64,000 nt of DNA from Sulfurimonas hongkongensis. GTDB taxonomy: Bacteria; Campylobacterota; Campylobacteria; Campylobacterales; Sulfurimonadaceae. Under the pieces are notes generated by a model. The model was not told the origin of the DNA. It made no database searches and was given only the letters and a program-made list of their open reading frames with translations. How positions within the stretch are numbered: position 1 is the stretch's first letter; each line of letters begins with the position of its first letter. This document shows positions 17,179 through 26,754 of the stretch, in pieces. The stretch covers positions 62,001 through 126,000 of the forward strand of contig NZ_AUPZ01000005.1 in assembly GCF_000445475.1 (NCBI RefSeq), written 5' to 3'. The position numbers were made by a program, and so were the translations under genes.

Positions 17179-18567
17179 TTGATAAATAAACTAAAATCCC
17201 TACAAAATAATCAAGGCTTTATGAAGTACTTCAAAAACACTTCTTGGCTCTTTGGTGAGAAGATTCTTCGCATGATAGTAGGGCTTTTTGTTGGCATCTG
17301 GGTAGCTAGATATCTGGGACCTGAGCAGTTTGGGCTTTTTTCTTATGCTCAGAGCTTTGTGGGACTTTTTACTGCCATCGCTACTCTTGGGCTTGATGGC
17401 ATAGTAGTTCGTGAGCTTGTAAAAGATAAGAGCATAAGAGATGAGCTTATAGGCACAGCTTTTTGGCTAAAGCTCATGGGAGCCTTTGGAGTTTTACTCG
17501 TGCTAGCTGTTGCAGTAAACTTCACTTCAAATGATAGCTATACAAATCTACTCGTATTTATCATCGCATCTGCTACAATATTTCAGTCTTTTAATGTCAT
17601 AGACTTATACTTCCAAAGCAAAGTGTTAAGTCGTTATGTAGTCTATGCAAATATTATTTCACTTTTTATAAGCAGTATAGTAAAAGTGGTACTTATACTT
17701 AGCGGTGCTCCACTTATTGCTTTTGCATGGGTAGTTTTGTTGGATAGTTTTGTATTGGCATGTGGATTTGTCTATTTTTATATATATCATTTTTATCATT
17801 TCACACCCGATACAAAATCTCAAGCCATTCGTCATTTTGCACTTCGATATAAAATCCCATTTAAAATTCAAAATCTAAAATTTAAAAAATCTACAGCAAT
17901 CTCTCTTTTGAAAGACTCATGGCCACTCATACTTAGCGCAATTGTTATCTCTATATATATGAAGATAGATCAAGTTATGATAAAAGAGATGCTAGATAGC
18001 CAGGTAGTAGGACAATATGCCGCAGCAGTTAGAATAAGTGAGCTTTGGTATTTCATACCTATGGTTATAGTATCTTCTCTGTTTCCTGCCATCATCAATG
18101 CTAAAAAACAGAGTGAAAAACTTTACTATATAAGACTTCAAAAGCTTTATAATATGATGGTTTGGTTGGCGATAGCTATAGCACTTCCTATGACATTTCT
18201 CTCTGACTGGGTTGTGGATTTGCTCTATGGAGAGCAGTACAATCAAGCCGGAAGTGTGTTGATGATACATATTTGGGCAGGGGTTTTTGTGTTTTTGGGA
18301 GTTGCTAGTGGGAAGTGGTTATTAAGTGAAAATCTACAGATATTTTCTACTATTAACACATCTATTGGCGCAGTTATTAATGTTGGTCTAAATTATATAC
18401 TAATTCCAAAGATTGGAGTAGATGGTGCTGCTTGGGCTACTCTGTTTTCTTATTTTATAGCAGCTTATTTTAGCTTGCTATTTTGGAAACAGACAAGGAT
18501 AAATTTCATACATTTATCAAAAACTATATTAATTACAAAGATGTTTAATGCTAAAAAAAATACTTAA
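17179..18567 (+). CDS. Polysaccharide flippase, Wzx/RfbX-like
   Basis: 462-residue membrane protein of the MATE/Wzx superfamily, with about 12-14 helices. The N-terminus (KNTSWLFGEKILRMIVGLFVGIWVARYLGPEQFGLFSYAQS) is typical of O-antigen or exopolysaccharide flippases that move undecaprenyl-linked units across the inner membrane. The start is TTG at 17179 with GGAAA upstream. Its 3' end overlaps the FkbM-type gene by 20 nt. No glycosyltransferases are nearby, so the glycan is unknown. Confidence 0.85.
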   Translation: MINKLKSLQNNQGFMKYFKNTSWLFGEKILRMIVGLFVGIWVARYLGPEQFGLFSYAQSFVGLFTAIATLGLDGIVVRELVKDKSIRDELIGTAFWLKLMGAFGVLLVLAVAVNFTSNDSYTNLLVFIIASATIFQSFNVIDLYFQSKVLSRYVVYANIISLFISSIVKVVLILSGAPLIAFAWVVLLDSFVLACGFVYFYIYHFYHFTPDTKSQAIRHFALRYKIPFKIQNLKFKKSTAISLLKDSWPLILSAIVISIYMKIDQVMIKEMLDSQVVGQYAAAVRISELWYFIPMVIVSSLFPAIINAKKQSEKLYYIRLQKLYNMMVWLAIAIALPMTFLSDWVVDLLYGEQYNQAGSVLMIHIWAGVFVFLGVASGKWLLSENLQIFSTINTSIGAVINVGLNYILIPKIGVDGAAWATLFSYFIAAYFSLLFWKQTRINFIHLSKTILITKMFNAKKNT

Positions 18568-19264
18568 AGCTGTACTACCAAAAAGTATAGTAGAAAAACT
18601 AATTGATGTTAAAAAAAACTGCTTGGATGGTTATGCTTTAAAATCATACTCACAAGAGGGCGAAGACATGATTTTAAGGCGACTGTTTGAAAAGCAATCA
18701 ATAGGTTTTTATGTTGATGTTGGAGCACACCATCCAAAACGATTTTCAAACACTTACTTTTTTTATAAAAAGGGTTGGAATGGTATAAACATAGATGCTA
18801 TGCCAGATAGTATGAGAGCGTTTAATAAAATTCGTCCAAGAGATATTAATATAGAAAAGCCTATTTCAGATAAAAAGCAGATTTTAACTTACCATGCTTT
18901 TAATGAACCAGCACTTAATGGATTTTTAAAAGAACTCTCAGAACAAAGAGAAGCTAAAGAGAGCTATTTTGTGCAATTTACAAAAGAGATAGAGACTTCA
19001 ACACTAGAAGATATACTTGATAGTAAATTGCCTAAGGGACAACAAATAGATTTTTTATCAATAGATGTTGAGGGGATGGATTTTATGGTTTTAAAATCAA
19101 ATAATTTTGAAAAATACCAACCAAAAGTTATCTTGATAGAAGTTCTTGGAAGTAGTTTGTCAGATCTTGAAAATAATAAAATATCAAAATTTTTAAAAGA
19201 AAAAAATTATTCTATATATGCCAAAGCTGTCAATACTGTTATTTTTATTAGTGATAAATTCTAA
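18548..19264 (+). CDS. FkbM family methyltransferase
   Basis: SAM-dependent methyltransferase of 238 residues. The motif FYVDVGAHHPKRFSNTYFFYKKGWNGINIDAMP is the SAM-binding core of the FkbM group, and IDFLSIDVEGMDFMVLKS is the second conserved block. Such enzymes often methylate sugars of surface polysaccharides, which fits its overlap with the flippase gene. The region is more AT-rich than its neighbours, consistent with, but not proof of, transfer. metK, which makes the methyl donor, follows but has its own promoter. Confidence 0.85.
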   Translation: MLKKILKAVLPKSIVEKLIDVKKNCLDGYALKSYSQEGEDMILRRLFEKQSIGFYVDVGAHHPKRFSNTYFFYKKGWNGINIDAMPDSMRAFNKIRPRDINIEKPISDKKQILTYHAFNEPALNGFLKELSEQREAKESYFVQFTKEIETSTLEDILDSKLPKGQQIDFLSIDVEGMDFMVLKSNNFEKYQPKVILIEVLGSSLSDLENNKISKFLKEKNYSIYAKAVNTVIFISDKF

Positions 19265-19367
19265 AAAAGTACTCTTTATTTAAAGAGATAATATACATTT
19301 TGTGGACTTATTTATGCATAATTGTTCAAACTGTTATGTGACTACATAATATTTAACCCTATTTTGT

Positions 19368-19373
19368 TATACT
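19368..19373 (+). promoter_or_regulatory. metK -10 box and short structured leader
   Basis: TATACT about 50 nt before metK. The leader contains the small hairpin TATAGG / CCTATA (19383-19401) and a TAAGGAAAA ribosome-binding site. It is too short for a known SAM riboswitch. Confidence 0.45.
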
Positions 19374-19421
19374 TCTAGCGATTTATAGGACAAGAGCCTA
19401 TACTTCAATAAGGAAAAATCG

Positions 19422-20579
19422 ATGACTAAAGAGTATATATTTACCTCAGAGTCTGTAACAGAAGGGCACCCTGATAAGATGGCAGATCAGATTAGCGATG
19501 CAATTTTGGATTATATTATTGAGCATGATACCTCCGCGCGAGTGGCGTGTGAGACGATGGTGTCAAATGGTTTTTGTGTAATCGCAGGCGAGTTAAAAAC
19601 AACGGCTTATGCACCGATGCAAGAGATTGCTAGACGTGTTGTCCAGGAGATTGGTTATACAGATGCGACTTATGGTTTTGATTATAGATCTGCAGCAGTG
19701 TTAAATACAATAGGGGAACAATCCCCAGATATAAATCAAGGTGTTGATCAGGCTGATGGCGAGATAGGAGCAGGTGATCAAGGTTTAATGTTTGGTTATG
19801 CTTGTAGTGAGACACCAGTTTTGATGCCTCTTCCTATCTACTTAGCACATCGCATAACACGAAGATTAGCAGAAGTTAGAAAAGAGTGTATAGTCCCATA
19901 TCTTCGCCCAGATGGAAAAGCACAGATAAGCGTTAAGTATATTGGGGATAAACCAGTCTTTGTAGATACTATAGTTATCTCAACTCAACATGCTCCAGAT
20001 GTATCTCAAGAGCAGATTAGAAAAGATATGGTAAGCGAAGTTATAGAGCATGTTATACCAAAAGAGCTGATGGGCGAGGCTACTAAGATACATATAAATC
20101 CTACAGGAAAGTTTGTTATAGGCGGACCACAAGGAGATGCAGGACTGACAGGCAGAAAAATCATAGTAGATACTTATGGTGGAAGTTGTCCACATGGCGG
20201 TGGAGCATTTAGCGGAAAAGACCCAACTAAAGTAGACAGAAGTGCAGCTTATGCGGCTAGATGGGTTGCTAAAAACTTAGTTGCTTCAGGAGCTTGTACA
20301 AAAGCGACTATACAGATATCTTACGCTATTGGGATAGTTCAACCAACTTCGATATATGTAGATACTCACTCAACTGGTGTGGTTGATGAGCAGGTGATAG
20401 AGAGTTGTGTAAAAGAACTTTTTGATCTCTCTCCAAAAGGCATCATAGAGTCTTTGGATTTACTTCGCCCAATATATAGAAAAACAGCCTCATACGGTCA
20501 CTTTGGAAGGGAAGAAGAGGGCTTTACATGGGAGCTAACAAATAGGGTAGATGAGATTAAAAGGTATTTAGGTATTTAA
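19422..20579 (+). CDS. metK: S-adenosylmethionine synthetase
   Basis: Makes SAM from methionine and ATP. Signatures: [20 protein letters not shown] near the N-terminus, [12 protein letters not shown] at about residues 113-124, and [19 protein letters not shown] for ATP and methionine binding. At 385 residues it is full length. A palindrome of about 9-bp arms (20576-20602) just after the stop may end the transcript. Confidence 0.97.
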   Translation: MTKEYIFTSESVTEGHPDKMADQISDAILDYIIEHDTSARVACETMVSNGFCVIAGELKTTAYAPMQEIARRVVQEIGYTDATYGFDYRSAAVLNTIGEQSPDINQGVDQADGEIGAGDQGLMFGYACSETPVLMPLPIYLAHRITRRLAEVRKECIVPYLRPDGKAQISVKYIGDKPVFVDTIVISTQHAPDVSQEQIRKDMVSEVIEHVIPKELMGEATKIHINPTGKFVIGGPQGDAGLTGRKIIVDTYGGSCPHGGGAFSGKDPTKVDRSAAYAARWVAKNLVASGACTKATIQISYAIGIVQPTSIYVDTHSTGVVDEQVIESCVKELFDLSPKGIIESLDLLRPIYRKTASYGHFGREEEGFTWELTNRVDEIKRYLGI

Positions 20580-20602
20580 AGATATATTTTAGCTATCTTT
20601 AA
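20576..20602 (+). terminator. Hairpin downstream of metK
   Basis: TTAAAGATA (20576-20584) pairs with TATCTTTAA (20594-20602), overlapping the metK stop codon. The stem is AU-rich and no long T-run follows. Confidence 0.4.
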
Positions 20603-20649
20603 AAATCTTGTGATAAACTTACCTCGAAAATTAAAATAAGGAAAATTTT

Positions 20650-20934
20650 ATGGCAGTTATTATTAATGACACTTGCATCAATTGTGGTGCTTGTATAGAT
20701 GAATGTCCAGTAGAAGCAATCGTTGATGAAGACGATAATCCGACAGGTGAAGAAATTTACTATGTATATGGTGACAAATGTGTAGAATGTGTTGGTCATC
20801 ATGATGAACCAGCTTGTGCTACTGCTTGTCCAACTGAGGGCTGTATAACTTGGGATGCTATCGGAGATAGTCCGTCGCACCGTGAAGATGTAACAGAAGA
20901 ACAACGCTCTAACCATGAGAATGTTATAGACTAA
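20650..20934 (+). CDS. 2x[4Fe-4S] ferredoxin
   Basis: 94-residue electron carrier. Two cluster motifs are visible: CINCGACIDECP, with spacing C-x2-C-x2-C-x3-C, and CVECVGHHDEPACATACP, where the second cluster has a longer 8-residue gap after CxxC. That expanded second motif and the roughly 30-residue acidic tail match YfhL/Alvin-type ferredoxins with very low potential. It is preceded by AAGGAAAA. In Campylobacterota such ferredoxins serve pyruvate and 2-oxoglutarate oxidoreductases of the reductive TCA cycle; that role here is inference. Confidence 0.9.
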   Translation: MAVIINDTCINCGACIDECPVEAIVDEDDNPTGEEIYYVYGDKCVECVGHHDEPACATACPTEGCITWDAIGDSPSHREDVTEEQRSNHENVID

Positions 20935-21036
20935 TTCTCTACTTAAAATATTTTGCAAGGTGCATATTTTGCACTTTGTAAACTCTCCACTTTTTACAAA
21001 TCTTACAATTTAAACTACAACTAGCTATTTTTTAGA

Positions 21037-21042
21037 TATAAT
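21037..21042 (+). promoter_or_regulatory. ndk -10 box
   Basis: TATAAT within TAGATATAATTCC, about 35 nt before the ndk start. Confidence 0.5.
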
Positions 21043-21076
21043 TCCACTCTAATTTTATGAATATATAGGAGATTTG

Positions 21077-21490
21077 ATGGAGCGTACACTATCAATAATA
21101 AAACCAGATGCGGTTGCTAAAGGCGTAATTGGTAAGATTTTAGATCGTTTTGAGAGCAATGGCCTTAAAATTGCAGCAACTAGAAAGATACAACTATCAC
21201 GCGCTGAAGCTGAAGCTTTTTATGCTGTTCACTCTGAGAGACCTTTTTTCAATGACTTAGTTGATTTTATGATCAGCGGACCAGTTGTTGTAAGTGTTTT
21301 AGAGGGTGAAAATGCTATGCAAAAAAACCGTGATTTGATGGGTGCTACTAACCCCAAAGAGGCTGAAGTTGGTACAATTCGTGCAGATTTTGCTCAAAAT
21401 ATAGATGCAAATGCAGTTCACGGAAGTGATTCTGTTGAAAATGCAGCTATAGAGATAGCATTCTTTTTCTCAGAAAGAGAAATTTCATAG
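21077..21490 (+). CDS. ndk: Nucleoside diphosphate kinase
   Basis: Transfers the gamma phosphate between nucleotides. I chose the ATG at 21077 ([16 protein letters not shown]) over the TTG one codon earlier because AGGAG is well placed. The catalytic His lies in [19 protein letters not shown], the signature block of the family. 137 residues, standard. yceD begins about 55 nt later. Confidence 0.97.
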   Translation: MERTLSIIKPDAVAKGVIGKILDRFESNGLKIAATRKIQLSRAEAEAFYAVHSERPFFNDLVDFMISGPVVVSVLEGENAMQKNRDLMGATNPKEAEVGTIRADFAQNIDANAVHGSDSVENAAIEIAFFFSEREIS

Positions 21491-21544
21491 ATTTACAAAA
21501 AGAGCGAATTAATTTGTCTAATTATCTTGTAAAAAGCTTGTTTT

Positions 21545-21901
21545 ATGAAGATTAAGCTTATAAAAATAGGAAAGACACCTGTAGACTTTGAAGTAGGATC
21601 AGATGAAATGACTTTTAAAGGTTATTTAGTGTATGATTCTGGCAAATTAATTTTGCTAAAAGCAAATTTAAGTGGATTCACATTATGTGAATGTAGTCGA
21701 TGTGGTGAAGAGTTTAAACTAAAAGTAGATGAAGAAGTAGAGTTTTTTATCTCTGATGGTATTTTTGATTCAGATGCAAATATCGACTTAGATGTTGTTG
21801 AGTCTTTTGACTCTATGGCAAATTTAGATGAGCTTTTAATCTCAGAAATAGAGCTTATAAAAAGTGACTATCACAGTTGCAAAAATTGTAAAACAGAGTA
21901 A
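21545..21901 (+). CDS. yceD: YceD/DUF177 family protein
   Basis: 118-residue protein of the DUF177 family, which is nearly always encoded just upstream of rpmF and is linked in plants and bacteria to 23S rRNA or ribosome maturation. It carries CECSRC and a C-terminal CKNC pair, which could bind a metal. An acidic stretch (DSDANIDLDVVESFDSMANLDE) precedes the C-terminus and is typical. About 245 nt of structured leader separate it from rpmF. Confidence 0.8.
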   Translation: MKIKLIKIGKTPVDFEVGSDEMTFKGYLVYDSGKLILLKANLSGFTLCECSRCGEEFKLKVDEEVEFFISDGIFDSDANIDLDVVESFDSMANLDELLISEIELIKSDYHSCKNCKTE

Positions 21902-21917
21902 TCAAAAAAACTCAAAA

Positions 21918-22092
21918 GAAGTAAAAGGGACTCAGGAAACATCGGCTAAAGCCGAGCGTGTTACTTGTTTTGTTCCTTTTACGGACTAATAGGAGCACAG
22001 CTTCTAAATTCTGCTCTTTGAAAAAGAGCTAGCTTTAGTGGCCCGAGCGGCCTTAGCGAAGTAAAAGGGACTTGTTCCTTTTACGGACTAAT
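21918..22092 (+). repeat. Two hairpin repeats of family B between yceD and rpmF
   Basis: The first copy has arms GTAAAAGGGAC (from about 21929) and GTTCCTTTTAC separated by an insert with its own CGGCT/AGCCG hairpin. The second is compact: GTAAAAGGGA (22061-22070) with TTCCTTTTAC (22075-22084). Both are followed by GGACTAATA. The sequence ahead of the second (gctttagtggcc..agcggccttagcgaag, 22032-22060) recurs almost exactly at 46720-46747. Confidence 0.65.
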
Positions 22093-22095
22093 AAA

Positions 22096-22145
22096 ATGAA
22101 TTCTTCATTTTATTTATGAAACAAATCAAATTAAGGAATGAAAAT
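22096..22145 (+). promoter_or_regulatory. rpmF leader with short upstream ORF
   Basis: A 7-codon ORF begins at ATG 22096 and ends at TGA 22117-22119, overlapping an ATG at 22116 as ATGA. That second ATG runs in frame into rpmF (ten codons), but TTAAGGAATGAAA before 22146 indicates the normal rpmF start. The arrangement parallels the leaders of fabI and the HP0268-like gene. Confidence 0.4.
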
Positions 22146-22295
22146 ATGGCAGTACCTAAGAGAAGAGTGTCTCACTCTCGTTCAGCAAAAAGAAGAACTC
22201 ACTACAAGATTTCTTTAGCTCGTCCAGTAAAAGATAAAGATGGGACTTACAAACTTCCTCACCATATCAACCCAACTACTGGTGAGTATAAATAG
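22146..22295 (+). CDS. rpmF: 50S ribosomal protein L32
   Basis: 49-residue basic protein read directly from the sequence. The N-terminus [17 protein letters not shown] is the invariant start of L32; the C-terminus ends NPTTGEYK. The Cys residues of zinc-binding L32 variants are absent. It lies 3 nt ahead of plsX, giving the common yceD-rpmF-plsX-fabH cluster. Confidence 0.95.
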   Translation: MAVPKRRVSHSRSAKRRTHYKISLARPVKDKDGTYKLPHHINPTTGEYK

Positions 22296-22298
22296 TAG

Positions 22299-23297
22299 AT
22301 GATAAAGATTGCAATTGATGCAATGGGAGGGGACTTCGGTCCCAGACCAATTGTTAAAGGTGCTATGTTAGCACTAAAAAGAAAACTTTTTATTCCAATA
22401 TTTGTCGGCAATAAAGATGAAATTTTAGCTCTGTTACCAAAGCGTTATAGAGCTAAAGTTTCTATAGTTGAAGCTAGCGATGTTATCTTAATGTCTGATG
22501 CTGCGACGGATGCAGTAAAGAAAAAAGAGAGCAGTATATATAAAGCCATAGAGCTAGTGAGAACTGGCGAAGCACATGGTGTGGTCTCAGCTGGACATAG
22601 TGGGGCTACTATGACTCTTGCAACTCTTAGACTAGGTCGCCTTGATGGTGTTGCTCGTCCTGCGCTTGCAACGCTTATGCCAACTAAATCAGGCCGTCGT
22701 TCTATTATGCTAGATGCTGGAGCAAATGTTGACTCTAAGGCCATTCACATAGCTCAGTTTGCTATTATGGGTGGATGCTATGCAGAAGATTTGCTTAAGA
22801 TACCAAATCCTAGCATAGGAATATTGGCGAATGGAGAAGAACCTTCTAAGGGCAATGAGATCACAAAAGAGGCTTTTAAAATTTTAAATGGCTACAAGGG
22901 ATTTAAGGGAAATGTAGAAGGTACAGATATCTTTAACGGAAGCTGTGATGTAATTGCTTGTGATGGCTTTATAGGCAATTTAGTCCTAAAGGCTAGTGAA
23001 GGTGTTGCAGCTACAATTAGCCAACTAATTAAAGACTATATAAGAAAGTCCCCTGTGGCTATTACTGGTGCACTTCTGATGAGAAAGGTTTTTAAACTTC
23101 TCAAAAAGCAGATCGACTATGCTGAGATTGGTGGGGCTCCACTTATTGGCATAAAAGGTTGTGCTATTGTTAGTCACGGAAAGAGTAACTCAAAAGCTAT
23201 AGAAAATGCTATATATCAAGCTATAACTTATGTAGATACTGGTGTAAATGAGCATATTGTCTCAAGACTAAAAGAGTTAAAAAATAAGGAAGTTTAA
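22299..23297 (+). CDS. plsX: Phosphate acyltransferase PlsX
   Basis: Converts acyl-ACP to acyl-phosphate for phospholipid synthesis by PlsY. The N-terminus [20 protein letters not shown], the block [21 protein letters not shown] and the C-terminal [17 protein letters not shown] are diagnostic. 332 residues. It overlaps the fabH start by one base, so both are cotranscribed with rpmF. Confidence 0.96.
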   Translation: MIKIAIDAMGGDFGPRPIVKGAMLALKRKLFIPIFVGNKDEILALLPKRYRAKVSIVEASDVILMSDAATDAVKKKESSIYKAIELVRTGEAHGVVSAGHSGATMTLATLRLGRLDGVARPALATLMPTKSGRRSIMLDAGANVDSKAIHIAQFAIMGGCYAEDLLKIPNPSIGILANGEEPSKGNEITKEAFKILNGYKGFKGNVEGTDIFNGSCDVIACDGFIGNLVLKASEGVAATISQLIKDYIRKSPVAITGALLMRKVFKLLKKQIDYAEIGGAPLIGIKGCAIVSHGKSNSKAIENAIYQAITYVDTGVNEHIVSRLKELKNKEV

Positions 23298-24310
23298 TGG
23301 CATATGCTGCATTTCGCTCTATTGGGGCTTACGTTCCTGCTGATATACTTAGCAATGATGACTTGTCAAAAATGGTTGATACTACAGATGAGTGGATTAC
23401 TAAAAGAACAGGTATCAAAGAGCGTCGCATAGCAGCAAAAGATCAAACTACTAGTGATATGGGAGTTGAAGCTGCATCTTTAGCTATAAAGAGAAGTGGC
23501 ATAGATAAAGAAGATATCGATATGGTGATTTGCGCTACTATATCGCCTGATTACTTCTGTATGCCATCAACTGCTACTATCATTTCAAACAAACTTGGAC
23601 TTGGAAATGTTACAGCTTTTGATATCTCAGCAGCTTGTACAGGATTTGTCTATATTTTATCTATTGCCAAAGCTTTTATAGAGTCTGGAATGAAGAAAAA
23701 TGTTCTAATCATTGGAGCTGAGAAGCTATCTGCTATAACTGACTATAGCGATAGAGGTACTTGCATCCTTTTTGGTGATGGTGCTGGTGCTGCTATGATT
23801 AGTGCGACTGATGAAAGAAGAGAAGCTATCATAGATATTCACACTGCAGCTGATGGCACTTACGCGGACTTACTAATGACTCCAAATGGTGGAAGCGGCT
23901 CAATTCACGACTCACTTGACCAAGAAGCAGGTAGCTGTTTTATGCAGATGAAGGGAAATGAGACCTTTAAAGTAGCGGTCCGCACACTTACAAAAGATGT
24001 TATAGATATACTAAAAGAAAATAAGATACAAAGCGAAGATATAACTCACTTCGTGCCACATCAAGCTAACTATCGTATCATAAAGGCAGTTGGCGATGCA
24101 CTAAAACTAAAAGATGAGCAGGTTGTCATGACAGTTGCAAAGTATGGAAATACTTCAGGCGCATCTATACCAATGGCAATCAATGATATATATGAGCAGG
24201 GAAAGTTAAAGGGTGGAGATTTGATGTTACTTGATGCTTTTGGCGGAGGCTTAACATGGGGCAGCGCCTTAGTCCCTTTTTCACCTCTTTCAGAACTAAA
24301 GCAAAATTAG
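23297..24310 (+). CDS. fabH: 3-oxoacyl-ACP synthase III
   Basis: Starts fatty acid synthesis by condensing acetyl-CoA with malonyl-ACP. The catalytic triad is visible: Cys114 in SAACTGF, His in PHQANYR and Asn in YGNTSGAS. The C-terminal [11 protein letters not shown] is typical. 337 residues, slightly longer than E. coli FabH. Last gene of the operon; repeat family A copy 2 follows. Confidence 0.97.
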   Translation: MAYAAFRSIGAYVPADILSNDDLSKMVDTTDEWITKRTGIKERRIAAKDQTTSDMGVEAASLAIKRSGIDKEDIDMVICATISPDYFCMPSTATIISNKLGLGNVTAFDISAACTGFVYILSIAKAFIESGMKKNVLIIGAEKLSAITDYSDRGTCILFGDGAGAAMISATDERREAIIDIHTAADGTYADLLMTPNGGSGSIHDSLDQEAGSCFMQMKGNETFKVAVRTLTKDVIDILKENKIQSEDITHFVPHQANYRIIKAVGDALKLKDEQVVMTVAKYGNTSGASIPMAINDIYEQGKLKGGDLMLLDAFGGGLTWGSALVPFSPLSELKQN

Positions 24311-24347
24311 AATTTTAATTATGAAAAATCAAGCTCTTTGGCTCTAA

Positions 24348-24433
24348 CGGAAGTGAGGCTTTAGCCTCGCCTTTTTTTTGGGACTTATCGTGGAGAATGT
24401 CATTGGCTAGCATTCCTAAAAGCATCGCTTCTG
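24348..24433 (+). repeat. Dispersed hairpin repeat, family A, copy 2
   Basis: GGAAGTGAGGCTTTAGCCTCGCC followed by an inner stem AATGT (24396-24400) with GCATT (24410-24414). It lies between the convergent fabH and HIT genes. The inner stem differs from copies 3 and 4 by compensating changes. Confidence 0.7.
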
Positions 24434-24441
24434 AAAAACAG

Positions 24442-24813
24442 TTAAGAATTTAACGCTTTAACAAGTCTCTCAAAAAACTCTTTATCATCTGGTAGCTCTA
24501 TAGTTGCCTCTCTTAGTTTTTCGCCCCACATTGGGTTTGGATAGTGTGAATCATCTTCAAATCTCGCCATAACATGGATATGAACTCTTGACACTATATT
24601 TGCAAAAGAAGCCATATTGATTTTTGTAGGCTTATAATAACTCTTCATCTCGCTCTCTACGATATCGTAAATATCCCAAAGTCTTACTCTTAGCTCTTTT
24701 GGCAGATCACCTAACTCTTTGTATGGCTCTGTTGTGAAGATCTTTAGCCACGGTATTTGGCTCTCTTGTTTTTCTATATAGATATCTCTATCTTTGTAGA
24801 TCACATTTTGCAT
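24442..24813 (-). CDS. HIT-like nucleotide-binding protein
   Basis: 123 residues. The segment RVHIHVMARFEDDSHYPNP resembles the histidine-triad motif of HIT hydrolases, but the third His of HxHxH is Met, so it belongs to a diverged branch. HIT proteins hydrolyse nucleotide phosphoramidates or dinucleotides. The start ATG follows TAGGACAAC, a good ribosome-binding site. It is convergent with fabH. Confidence 0.6.
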   Translation of the reverse strand: MQNVIYKDRDIYIEKQESQIPWLKIFTTEPYKELGDLPKELRVRLWDIYDIVESEMKSYYKPTKINMASFANIVSRVHIHVMARFEDDSHYPNPMWGEKLREATIELPDDKEFFERLVKALNS

Positions 24814-24908
24814 TAGTTGTCCTATATATTTTTTAAGCTTGCATTATACTCTATTGTTTGATGCTTTGGTTACTTGAATGATGTTTCTGTAACTTGCTTT
24901 ACATATCC

Positions 24909-24980
24909 GTCATTGCGGGCTTGACCCGCAATCTCATTGTGTTTTTAAAGTCTCAAGAGACCCTGAATCAAGTTCAGGGT
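24909..24980. repeat. Two REP-like palindromes
   Basis: ATTGCGGGC/TTGACCCGCAAT (24911-24932) and CCCTGAA/TTCAGGG (24961-24979, 5-nt loop) lie between the HIT gene and the helicase gene. The wording (gtcattgcgggcttgacccgcaatc, ccctgaatcaagttcagggtgac) is a type of palindrome scattered in many bacterial genomes. They are unlike families A and B. Confidence 0.6.
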
Positions 24981-25035
24981 GACAAGCTGGGAGTTTAGGG
25001 TGACTAGTTAGAGGATTGATTTGTTTGAGAGGGAT

Positions 25036-25059
25036 ACTCTAAGCATCTTTGCTTAGAGT
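25036..25059 (-). terminator. Hairpin downstream of the DEAD-box helicase gene
   Basis: Perfect 9-bp stem, ACTCTAAGC (25036-25044) with GCTTAGAGT (25051-25059), 6-nt loop, about 20 nt past the helicase stop. No T-run on the minus strand. Confidence 0.5.
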
Positions 25060-25077
25060 GTGTGTTGTCTGTAAGTA

Positions 25078-26604
25078 TTATCTAGCTCTGCTTGAGCGGT
25101 TTTTATCACGGCTTGTGGTACCACGATATCCACCTGAGCGGTTTCTATCTGGACGAGATTTGCTTGAGCGAAATGAGCCACTTCTTGAGCGACCTCTCCC
25201 TCTTGTGTCTTTTCTCTGTGCAGCTCTAGCAAGTATTGCTTCTATCTTATCAGCCGGGATACCAATGCTATTTGGTCCTTTTATATCTTGTTGATCAAGA
25301 AGCATTGAGATAAGCTTGTAAGCCATTTGCTCTTCATCTATATCTTGGCGAAGTTTATCTAAAACTTTGTGGGCTTCATCATAGATTTTATGATCTTCTA
25401 CTTTTTTAACAAGATTGTCAATAGTAGTGCTTCTTAAGTCAGTTTTACTTGGTACATAAGCGTGAGCCATTGATGTTCCCACTTTTTGCTTGATGCGTTG
25501 AAGCTCTTTGAACTCTAGAGGAGTTAAAAGTGTTATAGCCTTACCTTTAGTCCCAGCTCGACCAGTTCTACCGATACGGTGAACATAAGACTCTGGGTCA
25601 AAAGGAATATGGTAGTTAAAAACATGAGATATGTTGTTTACGTGAATTCCACGTGCTGCAACATCAGTTGCGACTAAAACTTTTACAGAGTTGTTTTTAA
25701 AACCTTTTATAACAGTCTCACGTTGACGTTGCTCCATGTCTCCATGAAGTCCATTTGCTAAGTATCCAGCGTTTGAGAGAACATTTGATAGTCTATCAAC
25801 TTCGCTTTTTGTTCTACAAAACACAACTGACTTTGTAGTCTCTTCTGAATCCATAAGGCGAATGATTGCATCATCTCTCTCAGACTCTTCTATAACATAG
25901 TAAAGTTGTTCTATATCTGTGTTTGTTGTCTCTCCTTGAGTGATAGAGATAAACTCAGGATTGTTTAAAATTCTCTCTGCTAATAATTTTATAGGCTTTG
26001 GCATTGTTGCTGAGAATAGTAGAGTTTGACGGTTTGTAGGAAGGTATGAAAATATCTCATTGATATCATCTAAAAAGCCCATATCTAGCATCTCATCTGC
26101 TTCATCTAAAACAACTACGCTAGGTGTAAAGTCTTTGATTAGGTTTTTCTTTAGGATATCCAAAAGACGTCCTGGAGTAGCAACAACTACACTAGCACCT
26201 CTACTTATTAGGTCGATTTGACGCTTATATGAGCTTCCGCCATAGACTGTAACAGTTCTAGCGTTCATGCCTCTACCATATTTGAAAAGTTCATCGCTTA
26301 CTTGAGTAGCAAGCTCTCTTGTTGGAGTTATAACGAGTATCTCAACTCCAGATTTAGGGTCTATATTGTTTAGTGCAGGAAGTCCAAAGGCTGCAGTTTT
26401 ACCTGTTCCAGTGTGAGCTTGACCTACAATATCACGACCTTGAAGTATAAATGGAATTGAAGCGACTTGTATAGGGCTTGGGATGGTAAAACCAGCCTCT
26501 TTTACGCTTCTGAGCATATTTTTGTTTAAACCTAAGTCATCAAAAGTGATTAGGTTCTCCTTTCTGGGTACGTTTAGTTCTGTTTGTGCATTTTCTTGCA
26601 TCAT
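25078..26604 (-). CDS. DEAD-box ATP-dependent RNA helicase
   Basis: Cold-shock or ribosome-assembly type RNA helicase of 508 residues from the ATG at 26604 (MMQENAQTEL), which follows AAGGAAA; a longer frame to 26652 lacks such a site. Motifs in order: Q motif FDDLGL and PSPIQ, Walker A AHTGTGKTAAF, PTRELATQ, DEAD in VVLDEADEML, SAT, then VATDVAARGIHV and HRIGRTGRAG. The C-terminal 45 residues are rich in Arg, Gly and Ser, a likely RNA-binding tail as in CsdA/DeaD-like or RhlE-like proteins. Confidence 0.93.
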   Translation of the reverse strand: MMQENAQTELNVPRKENLITFDDLGLNKNMLRSVKEAGFTIPSPIQVASIPFILQGRDIVGQAHTGTGKTAAFGLPALNNIDPKSGVEILVITPTRELATQVSDELFKYGRGMNARTVTVYGGSSYKRQIDLISRGASVVVATPGRLLDILKKNLIKDFTPSVVVLDEADEMLDMGFLDDINEIFSYLPTNRQTLLFSATMPKPIKLLAERILNNPEFISITQGETTNTDIEQLYYVIEESERDDAIIRLMDSEETTKSVVFCRTKSEVDRLSNVLSNAGYLANGLHGDMEQRQRETVIKGFKNNSVKVLVATDVAARGIHVNNISHVFNYHIPFDPESYVHRIGRTGRAGTKGKAITLLTPLEFKELQRIKQKVGTSMAHAYVPSKTDLRSTTIDNLVKKVEDHKIYDEAHKVLDKLRQDIDEEQMAYKLISMLLDQQDIKGPNSIGIPADKIEAILARAAQRKDTRGRGRSRSGSFRSSKSRPDRNRSGGYRGTTSRDKNRSSRAR

Positions 26605-26754
26605 TTTCCTTGTAATTAAGGAGATGATACAATTTTGCCTAACGCAAAGCACCTTCCCCTTAAACTGTTTGGCGGATTATACCCAAGTTAAACAAAATTT
26701 AGCTTGAAGTTGATTGTTTGTTTGATAAAATAAGTTTGTATTGAGTAAAAAAGT

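Noticed and set aside
17179-19264. Surface-polysaccharide island
   Set aside because: Only a flippase and one methyltransferase are present, with no glycosyltransferases or mobile-element remains; AT-richness alone is too little.
19265-19421. Possible SAM riboswitch before metK
   Set aside because: The leader is only about 40 nt with one small hairpin; no known SAM riboswitch core is present.
20599-20958. 119-codon ORF opposite the ferredoxin gene
   Set aside because: It is the antisense frame of a certain ferredoxin and has no family features.
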